Shown: positions 1 to 6,070 of the stretch, one piece after another | How positions within the stretch are numbered: the first letter of the stretch is position 1 | How the letters are laid out: each line of letters starts with the position of its first letter | Origin: SMWD01 sp002729875 | GTDB lineage: Bacteria > Pseudomonadota > Gammaproteobacteria > Steroidobacterales > GCA-2729495 | NCBI GenBank assembly: GCA_036010905.1 | Contig: DASCMH010000047.1 | Span: forward strand, 1 to 64,000 | Direction: 5' to 3' | DNA: 64,000 nucleotides | Notes under the pieces: model-generated | Told to the model about the DNA's origin: nothing | Seen by the model: the letters and a program-made list of their open reading frames with translations, nothing else | Database searches by the model: none | Made by a program: the position numbers and the translations under genes

Positions 1-939
1 ACCGCCTACCCGCTGCTGGTCACCGATTCGCCGGAACCCGGCTACGTGACACTGGCCGCAGCGATGGCCGCCGGGTATGTGTCGATCCGCGAGGTCGACG
101 AGGCCGGCAGCGTGCCATCGCTGTTGCTCAAAAATTCAGGGTCGAACCCGATTCTCGTGCTGGATGGCGAGGAGCTGATCGGCGCCAAGCAGAACCGCAT
201 CGCGAACTGCACGATCCTGGCGCCGGCGCATGACACGATTACGATCCCCGTGTCGTGCGTCGAGGCCGGGCGCTGGTCGTATGACAGTGATGAGTTCAAC
301 GTGTCCGACCGCGCGCAGTTCATGGATGCACGGCGTGCGAAAATGGCAAAGGTATCTGCGTCACTGCGCTATGACGGCTTACGCGATGCGGACCAGCATG
401 ATGTCTGGGCGAAAATTGACGAGAAGGCTGCGCGCATGGAAGTGCAATCACGGACCGGCGCGATGGCTGATTTGTACGAACAGCACGGCCATTCGATCCA
501 GACTTACGTCGATGCATTCACCGCAGTCGACGGCCAGGTCGGCGCGGTGTTCGCAGTCGGCCGGCGCATTGAGGGCATGGAACTGTTTAATGCCGACCGC
601 ACGTTCGGCGAACTGCTGCCCAAGATCGTACGCAGTTATGCGATCGATGCGATGGAACGGCCACTCAAATCATTCGAAGCAAACGTCTCTGCCGCACCAC
701 GTTTCGTACAGGGTACCAAACGTGCCCATGCCGAAACCTATCGGGCCGTCGGGCTCGGCACGGACCTGCGCCTGCGCGGCCACGGCATTATTGCTGCGGG
801 GTTGATTTACGAAGACAGCATTGTGCACCTGGCCGCGTTCGCGGCACCGGCGACATATCAGCGCACCGACGGTGAGGATGACACATCCGACCGGCTGGAA
901 CGCTTCCTGGCCCGGCGTCGCTTCGACCGGGCGGCATGA
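1..939 (+). CDS. ARPP-1 family protein, 5' end missing
   Basis: The reading frame is open from the first base of the window (TAYPLLVTDSPEPGY before the GTG at 46), so the gene begins outside it and the GTG is internal. The visible protein carries the family signature LDGEELIGAKQNR followed by TIPVSCVEAGRW, typical of ARPP-1 (ARG/rhodanese/phosphatase-associated) domains. No signal peptide or membrane segment is visible in this part. The family has no firm biochemical role that I know of; such proteins are often encoded near stress or phosphatase genes. The gene ends about 60 bases before the NPYG-repeat operon, which has its own heat-shock-like promoter. I am confident of the family and make no functional claim. 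Confidence 0.75.
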   Translation, partial: TAYPLLVTDSPEPGYVTLAAAMAAGYVSIREVDEAGSVPSLLLKNSGSNPILVLDGEELIGAKQNRIANCTILAPAHDTITIPVSCVEAGRWSYDSDEFNVSDRAQFMDARRAKMAKVSASLRYDGLRDADQHDVWAKIDEKAARMEVQSRTGAMADLYEQHGHSIQTYVDAFTAVDGQVGAVFAVGRRIEGMELFNADRTFGELLPKIVRSYAIDAMERPLKSFEANVSAAPRFVQGTKRAHAETYRAVGLGTDLRLRGHGIIAAGLIYEDSIVHLAAFAAPATYQRTDGEDDTSDRLERFLARRRFDRAA

Positions 940-951
940 CGACAATGACGG

Positions 952-979
952 GTTGAAACCGGGCGATCTGCCCCCATAT
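952..979 (+). promoter_or_regulatory. Sigma-32-type heat-shock promoter of NPYG operon
   Basis: GTTGAAA at 952-958 and CCCCATAT at 972-979 are separated by 13 bases. This closely matches the RpoH consensus (CTTGAAA, 11-16 bases, CCCCATNT). The layout is identical to the element before hsp20 at 2903-2930. Transcription would start near 985, leaving a leader of only 10-15 bases that includes the AAGAGG ribosome site at 986-991. The promoter call is inference; the match is direct. Confidence 0.65.
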
Positions 980-998
980 ATATATAAGAGGTGTACGC

Positions 999-1550
999 AT
1001 GAAAGTGACGAATACCGTGGTCGCATTGGCGGCCCTGCTGATCTCTGTCACGGTGATGGCCGATGACGATGAGTATCTCGGCCAACTCAGCACGAACCCG
1101 TATGACCCGAACTCGGTCAGCAATCCGTACGGCGCCGGTAATCCGTACGATGCAAACAGCATAAAAAATCCCTACGGTGAGTACGGCAACCCTTACAGTA
1201 ACCAGTCAGTAACCAACCCCTACGCAACGGATGCGCCAAAACTGTACGACGATGAGGGCAATTACCGTGGCCGACTGAGCTCAAATCCGTACGACCCGGA
1301 GTCAACGTCGAACCCCTACGGGAAGTATGGCAGTCGATACTCTCAGGACAGCATCAATAACCCGTATGGCGCCGGTAATCCGTATAAGGCCGACAGCCCG
1401 TCGAACCCATACGGACATGGGCTCAGCATTTATTCGGGTGACAGCAAAGGGCCGGAGGATGAGGACGATAATGCGCTTGATGCCTACGTGCCGGCCCGGT
1501 CGCTTGAATCGAGCCTCGAATTCAACTGGCTGGAACCAGACGATGAATGA
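999..1550 (+). CDS. Secreted NPYG-repeat protein
   Basis: A 183-residue protein with an N-terminal signal peptide (about residues 1-21, ending VTVMA before DDDEY). The mature part is built from Asn-Pro-Tyr-Gly units. The motif NPYDPxS-xxNPYG occurs twice (about residues 33-45 and 97-109), and NPYGAGNPY also occurs twice, so two long imperfect units follow one another, with an acidic tail. Low-complexity exported proteins of this type are known in proteobacteria but have no assigned function. Ribosome site AAGAGG lies 7 bases before the ATG. The stop overlaps the next gene's start (ATGAATGA), so the two are probably translationally coupled. Transcription is likely from the RpoH-like promoter at 952. 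A protein stabilising or binding something in the periplasm under heat stress is a guess. Confidence 0.7.
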   Translation: MKVTNTVVALAALLISVTVMADDDEYLGQLSTNPYDPNSVSNPYGAGNPYDANSIKNPYGEYGNPYSNQSVTNPYATDAPKLYDDEGNYRGRLSSNPYDPESTSNPYGKYGSRYSQDSINNPYGAGNPYKADSPSNPYGHGLSIYSGDSKGPEDEDDNALDAYVPARSLESSLEFNWLEPDDE

Positions 1551-2457
1551 ACGCGAACTGGTTGCGTTCGAGCTCGGCTACGACACGGCCATGTACGGAC
1601 AGAACGTGCCGGAAGATGCGCCGGGACTCTTTTGTGACGGCTATCGCACCGGCAGGCGGCAGTATCCGCATCCACAACGCACCAACCGCTACATCCTGAA
1701 GTGGCTGCAGATTCGCATCGGCGCACTGCGCCGGGACAAGCGTGTCGATGAACGAATCACACCTGAATACATCGAACAAATCGATAGTGACGAATGCCCG
1801 GTGACGCTGGAACCGCTCACACATTCGACCGGCACGAACACCGACTGGAGCATCGACCGCTGTAACAACCTGCATGGCTATATGCCGGGCAACCTGGTCA
1901 TCATGGCCACACGTGCCAATGCCGCAAAGAGCGACCTGACGTTTGCACAGATCGTTGCCAACGGCAAAAACACACAAACGACAGAAGGGCTGAGCCCGGC
2001 CGACTGGCAGCGCATGGCCGCCGTCGTTGCACCGGCCGAACGCCTGGCAGCCGGCGAACCGCCTGCACAATATCTGCTTGGCGAATCGTATGTGCGCGGG
2101 CAACCGTATGGGCTGCCGGCGCAGGTTCAGGCGGGGCTGCTGTCCGGTGTTCTCGCCTATCAACAAATTGAGAGCTTTGCAGGCAACGTCAACGCGGTAT
2201 ACGCGGTATCACTCACCAATAAGAATTCGCGCCGTACTTTCGACAGGATGATGAAAGACATGGTGAACCGTGTCGTACACAAGGGCTGGTCCTGGAATTA
2301 CTGGGCCCTGAAAAAACCACTGCGCCTGTTCATCGAATTCTGGGTGACGCTGACGCCGGCCATGCGCAAGGTAATCGAAAAGGAAACCGGCTTTAACGTG
2401 ACGGCAGTAGACCACGAACAAAAATTGGTGTCAGAAACCAATTTCCTGACGCCATGA
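1543..2457 (+). CDS. HNH-type endonuclease-like protein
   Basis: I place the start at the ATG at 1543, which overlaps the stop of the NPYG gene; the open frame runs further upstream but is out of phase with real coding there. The 304-residue product contains DECPVTLEPL, then WSIDRCNNLHGYMPGN and TRANAAKSD (about residues 80-130). This Cys, Asp-Arg, Gly-Tyr, Gly-Asn and Asn arrangement resembles the beta-beta-alpha-metal fold of HNH nucleases. The rest is unrecognised. No signal peptide is visible. It sits between an exported repeat protein and a small membrane protein in one coupled operon, an unusual partnership for a nuclease. Nuclease activity is inferred from the motif only; the second zinc-binding Cys pair of many HNH proteins is not obvious. 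Confidence 0.65.
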   Translation: MNERELVAFELGYDTAMYGQNVPEDAPGLFCDGYRTGRRQYPHPQRTNRYILKWLQIRIGALRRDKRVDERITPEYIEQIDSDECPVTLEPLTHSTGTNTDWSIDRCNNLHGYMPGNLVIMATRANAAKSDLTFAQIVANGKNTQTTEGLSPADWQRMAAVVAPAERLAAGEPPAQYLLGESYVRGQPYGLPAQVQAGLLSGVLAYQQIESFAGNVNAVYAVSLTNKNSRRTFDRMMKDMVNRVVHKGWSWNYWALKKPLRLFIEFWVTLTPAMRKVIEKETGFNVTAVDHEQKLVSETNFLTP

Positions 2458-2663
2458 AATGGACGTTGATCATCCTGGGTGTACTCGCCCTCCTGCTGCT
2501 GACGCAACGCTGGTTCTGGGTCCTGGCCTTCGGCTTCGGCGGCCTCGCCGCCTGTTTCGCGATGGTCGCCAGTGTTATCCATTTTCAGATCTTTGCCGCC
2601 ATGGGGTTCTTTATTCTGATGCTCATCTTGTGGAGTATCACGATGGCGATTGGTGATGGTTAG
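2454..2663 (+). CDS. Small two-helix membrane protein
   Basis: A 69-residue, strongly hydrophobic protein with two predicted membrane segments (about residues 3-22 and 25-64, the second possibly split in two). Its ATG overlaps the stop of the HNH gene in an ATGA arrangement, so it is the third member of the coupled operon that begins at 999. I do not recognise a family. The tight overlap and lack of a separate promoter argue that it is a real gene, not a chance frame. Confidence 0.6.
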   Translation: MKWTLIILGVLALLLLTQRWFWVLAFGFGGLAACFAMVASVIHFQIFAAMGFFILMLILWSITMAIGDG

Positions 2664-2902
2664 GTGTCGGAATAAATAGGGTCAGAGTAAAATTAACCTC
2701 TGGTTAGCCAGTTTATTACTCTGACCCCAATTAATAATAATTGCCATGTGGTTCAAATCACTCACGCGGAACAACCATTACCGTAGGCCATCGATTACGC
2801 CGACTCAAAAACAGGTAGAGCGCTCTTCGATGCGCAAGGTAGCGGACACGCTGGTCTGACAACGTTGCATAACGACTCGCGTGGGTCGGTTCATTTGTAC
2901 CC
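2664..2902. other. Intergenic region between NPYG operon and hsp20
   Basis: No gene is visible. It contains the GGGTCAGAGTAA inverted repeat (2678-2728) just after the operon. The heat-shock promoter of hsp20 follows it. Confidence 0.5.
2678..2728. repeat. Inverted repeat GGGTCAGAGTAA / TTACTCTGACCC
   Basis: A perfect 12-base pair of arms (2679-2690 and 2716-2727). Between them lies a second small hairpin, TAACC (2694-2698) with GGTTA (2702-2706). The GGGTCAGAGTA word recurs singly near 34026. Motifs like this in gammaproteobacteria are associated with REP-type elements moved by TnpA-REP (Y1) transposases; no such transposase is in the window. It could also act as a terminator, but lacks a clean T-run. 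Confidence 0.5.
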
Positions 2903-2930
2903 GTTGAAAAACGCAAATCCACCCCCATAT
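2903..2930 (+). promoter_or_regulatory. Sigma-32-type heat-shock promoter of hsp20
   Basis: GTTGAAA (2903-2909), 13 bases, then CCCCATAT (2923-2930), a strong RpoH match ahead of a small heat-shock gene where such a promoter is expected. Predicted transcription start near 2937 gives a leader of about 50 bases. Confidence 0.75.
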
Positions 2931-2986
2931 TCTGATTACGGGGCGCGTTGGCGCCTGAACTTATTGGAACACGAGGAGGAATGGAA

Positions 2987-3433
2987 ATGACGTTAGTAAA
3001 CTGGAGCCCGTTCCGGGAATTTGAGAATCTGTTCGGACGTTATAATGCGTTTCCGGCCGGACGTGCACTAAACGGCGACAACGAAAGCGAACGTGAAGTG
3101 GCTTCGTGGCGCCCGGCAGCAAATATTTCCGAAACGGAACAAGAGTACCTGATCAAGGCCGAGTTGCCCGCGGTCCCCAAGGAAGATGTCGAGGTATCTG
3201 TTCACGACGGCGTGATCACGCTCAAGGGCGAGCGGCGCTATGCGAACACAGATGAACAGGAAACCCGGCATCGCATCGAGTCTTTCTACGGCAGTTTTGC
3301 GCGCAGTTTCAGTCTGCCGGCGGATGTCAATGAGAGTGCGATTTTCGCCGAGAGTAAAGACGGCGTGCTGAATATTCATCTGCCGAAAACCGAAGTCACA
3401 AAGCCAACAGCGATCGATATCAAGGTCTCTTAA
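2987..3433 (+). CDS. Small heat-shock protein, Hsp20/alpha-crystallin family
   Basis: An ATP-independent holdase chaperone that binds unfolding proteins in the cytoplasm. The 148-residue product has a short aromatic N-terminal arm and an alpha-crystallin domain (about residues 40-135) with DGVITLKGER and the closing motif DGVLNIHLPK. It ends in a C-terminal I-x-I anchor (IDIKV). Two ATGs lie close together (2981 and 2987). AGGAGG at 2974-2979 is 7 bases from the ATG at 2987 and only 1 base from the first, so I chose 2987. It has its own RpoH-like promoter upstream and a strong terminator downstream, so it is probably a single-gene transcript. Confidence 0.93.
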   Translation: MTLVNWSPFREFENLFGRYNAFPAGRALNGDNESEREVASWRPAANISETEQEYLIKAELPAVPKEDVEVSVHDGVITLKGERRYANTDEQETRHRIESFYGSFARSFSLPADVNESAIFAESKDGVLNIHLPKTEVTKPTAIDIKVS

Positions 3434-3444
3434 TTGGCCGACTC

Positions 3445-3469
3445 AAAAGGGGCGCAACCGCCCCTTTTT
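3445..3469 (+). terminator. Rho-independent terminator after hsp20
   Basis: AAAAGGGGCG (3445-3454) pairs with CGCCCCTTTT (3459-3468) around a CAAC loop and runs into a T-tract. It lies 12 bases after the hsp20 stop. Confidence 0.9.
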
Positions 3470-3528
3470 CTTGGCGACAAGCAAGTGCCGACCCTGTCAT
3501 CGATGATTTGATTTTGTAGAATACGCTC

Positions 3529-4854
3529 ATGCCAAAGTCAATCTCACACAGTTTGAGTTGTATCTCAGTGTGCCGGACGTTTGCCGGTCTTTTCGCTGCG
3601 CTTGGCCTGATGTCATTGCAGGCGGCCGAGGGACCGCCACCCCCGGAACTGCCACCACCCGGTCAGCTTGTCTTTCGTCAGCCAATCAACATCGGCTGGG
3701 CCGATGAGGTGACACCAAGTGCGCCGCCTGGTTTCATCGTGGAGCGTTTCGCCGACGGCCTTGATCATCCGCGATGGTTGTATGTCCTGCCGAATGACGA
3801 TGTCCTCGTCGCACAGTCACAAACCGAAACAATGGGCGGTTTTCCGGACACGATTCTTGCCCAGTTGACGAAGCAGGGCCTGCTCGGCAAATCACCGAAC
3901 AACATTATTCTGTTGCGCCACACGAATACGGGCACCGAGAAATACGTTTTTATCGAAGGCTTGAATCAGCCGTTCGGAATGGCTTTGATCGACAGTAGCC
4001 TGTTCGTCGCAAATACAAACGGGGTGGTCCGGTTTGCATATCGCAACGGGCAAACTCGCATCGATGCACAGCCGGAGAAGATCCTGGGGATCCCCGCAGG
4101 CGAACAGTCGGGCCATTGGAATAATCACTGGACACGTAATATCGTCGTCAGCCCCGACCGGCGCAGCCTGTTCCTTGCGGTCGGGTCGGCGACAAATATT
4201 AACCAGAACGGCGACGAGCATCCGGAGCGTGCGGCAATCTGGCGCTTGGATCCCGACGGGCGAAACAAGAAATTATTCGCCACCGGGCTGCGCAATCCGG
4301 TCGGCATGGATTTCGACCCGGCAACCGGAAACCTGTGGACTACGGTCAATGAGCGGGACGGCCTCGGCGAACTCACACCGCCCGATTACCTGACGCGTGT
4401 TGTCGATGGTGCGTTCTACGGCTGGCCGTATGTCTATTTTGGAACCTACCCTGATCCGACCCACCTGCGACTCGATCCGGATGCGGTTCGATCAGCGCAG
4501 AGTTCGGCCAGGGTGCCTGACCTGGCTGTGGACGCCCACTCGGTGCCACTTGGCCTGTTGTTTTATCGCGGTCAGCAGTTTCCAGCATCTTATCGCAAGG
4601 GGGCTTTCGTCGCCCGGCGCGGCGGCGTCAGTCGCACACGTTTTGTCGGGCTGGATGTGATATTCGTATCATTCAACGACGGACAAGCTCGCGGCTATGA
4701 ATCATTCCTAAGCGGATTTGTCGCCGATTACGATCAGGGCACCGTGTATGGTCGCCCGGTCGGCCTGGCGATGCTGGCCGACGGTTCCTTGCTGGTCTCG
4801 GATGACAGCGCCGGCATTATCTGGCGCGTCAGCTTTACCGGGATCGATGATTAG
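3529..4854 (+). CDS. Exported sorbosone-dehydrogenase-like beta-propeller protein
   Basis: A 441-residue protein with a signal peptide (cleavage near LQAAEG, about residue 33) and a proline-rich linker, then a six-bladed propeller of the soluble PQQ glucose/L-sorbosone dehydrogenase type. Landmarks are PPGFIVERFADGLDHPRWL, TRNIVVSPD, ATGLRNPVGMDFDP and RVVDGAFYGWPYVYFG. A family segment usually reading H-G-S-W-N-R is RGGVSR here (about residues 363-368), so a conserved part of the active-site loop is altered. It may be a degenerate enzyme or have another ligand. It stands alone between hsp20 and an orphan gene, with no neighbouring cytochrome. A second, more canonical paralogue is at 49104. 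Confidence 0.75.
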   Translation: MPKSISHSLSCISVCRTFAGLFAALGLMSLQAAEGPPPPELPPPGQLVFRQPINIGWADEVTPSAPPGFIVERFADGLDHPRWLYVLPNDDVLVAQSQTETMGGFPDTILAQLTKQGLLGKSPNNIILLRHTNTGTEKYVFIEGLNQPFGMALIDSSLFVANTNGVVRFAYRNGQTRIDAQPEKILGIPAGEQSGHWNNHWTRNIVVSPDRRSLFLAVGSATNINQNGDEHPERAAIWRLDPDGRNKKLFATGLRNPVGMDFDPATGNLWTTVNERDGLGELTPPDYLTRVVDGAFYGWPYVYFGTYPDPTHLRLDPDAVRSAQSSARVPDLAVDAHSVPLGLLFYRGQQFPASYRKGAFVARRGGVSRTRFVGLDVIFVSFNDGQARGYESFLSGFVADYDQGTVYGRPVGLAMLADGSLLVSDDSAGIIWRVSFTGIDD

Positions 4855-5054
4855 TTCTGCTCGGCAATATTGTGCTGCAGCCATTTCTGTGCGATTTCGC
4901 AGTTGCGGCGAAATTGAAACCAAACCAGCCTAGCAAATCAGGATTCGGGCCAGGCAAATTTACCCGCCCCCCTTGAACCAGTGGCGGCAGACCACTAACG
5001 CGGGGCCCGCTCCGGCCATAGAGCGGATGGCACGGGCCGGACCGGGCCACAACC

Positions 5055-5084
5055 TTGCCGTTTGCTCCGTTGATGCTCTATATA
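5055..5084 (+). promoter_or_regulatory. Possible sigma-70 promoter
   Basis: TTGCCG (5055-5060), an 18-base spacer and TATATA (5079-5084) lie about 55 bases before the ATG at 5140. The match is moderate and the spacing acceptable. Confidence 0.35.
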
Positions 5085-5139
5085 AAGTACGGGCAGCCAA
5101 ACGGCGCTTGCATTCACGAGAAAAAATGAGGAAAGAATC

Positions 5140-5733
5140 ATGGCAGAATCAGCCGTAGCGGACGTCCCTCCGCACATGAAAAAAAAGAACAAAGTCGTCG
5201 ACAGTTATAAGACCAACAGCGGTTTCGAGGGCTACGAAAAGGAACTGGGGCAGTCGATCAACGTAGTACTCAAGATGCTTAGCAATCATGCCGGTTATTC
5301 ACACGAGTTGAATGACCCGCTGGTCAAGGCACACCTGCTCGCCATTCAGTTCGCCAAAAACAACGCCATGCTCGAAGACTATGTCCGCCACGACATCGAT
5401 ACCATGACACCCATTAACAAACGCATGCGCCAGATCATCGAGAAGACGGGCGAGAAAGAAATTGCGCTGGTTGGCCTGTTCGACCGCACCGCCTGTCATT
5501 ATGGGCTGGCGCTGGACAGTGAGGGCGATGGCTATTCACGTAGCTGGTCCGAACCATTCAATCACGTATTAACCGCCGCCAAGAAGATCGGGCAATTCGA
5601 CCTGACGCCGGAAGAGATTCACGAGACCTGGACGAAACCGCGCCTGCACGGCTATGCAAAAGCCATGGGTGTCGAGATCAGAGTCTCCGATATAGGCGAA
5701 GATCGAAAGATTACGGTCGAACTCGTCGCGTGA
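5140..5733 (+). CDS. Uncharacterised cytosolic protein
   Basis: A 197-residue, soluble, charged protein without signal peptide or membrane segment. GAGGAAAG precedes the ATG at good spacing. I recognise no family. It is rich in helices by composition (KELGQSINVVLKMLSNHAGYSHE and a second helical part around MRQIIEKTGEKEIALVG). It holds a central stretch FDRTACHYGLALDSEGDGY and a C-terminal part (LTPEEIHETWTKPRLHGYAKAMGVEIRVSD, interrupted here for length). It is single, with its own likely promoter and a hairpin repeat just downstream. Function unknown. Confidence 0.6.
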   Translation: MAESAVADVPPHMKKKNKVVDSYKTNSGFEGYEKELGQSINVVLKMLSNHAGYSHELNDPLVKAHLLAIQFAKNNAMLEDYVRHDIDTMTPINKRMRQIIEKTGEKEIALVGLFDRTACHYGLALDSEGDGYSRSWSEPFNHVLTAAKKIGQFDLTPEEIHETWTKPRLHGYAKAMGVEIRVSDIGEDRKITVELVA

Positions 5734-6070
5734 GGTCGCACCGGGGATAGGGATTTCTATCCCGGCAGGCGAGCGGGTCAAACCCGCACCGCGTGCGCCG
5801 CCCGCGCCAGTGGCTTGAACTAAAGCCGCCGCTGGATCAAGACAGGCGCCACTATGGGTGGCGGAAGCGGCGGTGTCGGTCAGCAGCATATCGCTCTTCT
5901 TTCGGAGCGCTTTATACAGGATGCGGGTACGGCATACTTCTGAAACAACCAATAATTGACATCCGCTTCATGGTTACCTGGCTTTGAAGAAATCCCTGGG
6001 TGTATCGGCTACCAGTTTCCGACCTTCCCGGGCTGCATTGATTGCAGCATCGAACAAAGGAAAGGAAATT
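5734..6070. other. Intergenic region with hairpin repeat
   Basis: 337 bases between convergent genes. The first 90 bases hold a copy of a dispersed hairpin repeat; the rest shows no coding frame or RNA gene that I can support. Confidence 0.5.
5741..5830 (-). repeat. Dispersed hairpin repeat, copy 1
   Basis: Read on the minus strand it ends GCCGGGATAGAAATCCCTAT, with GATAG pairing CTATC around a short loop. Related copies lie at 55697-55757 and 63307-63364 on the plus strand. All share a CAAG-containing 5' half and a CCGGGATAGAA-type hairpin 3' half. It lies directly after the stop at 5733 and could terminate transcription. Confidence 0.45.

Noticed and set aside
999..1450. Possible CRISPR-like or tandem DNA repeat
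   Set aside because: The repetition is at protein level (NPYG units) in a coding frame, with no uniform repeat-spacer structure.
1327..1542. Upstream extension of the HNH-like gene
   Set aside because: It runs in a second frame through the NPYG gene and gives an Arg/Thr-rich, non-protein-like sequence; the coupled ATG at 1543 is better.
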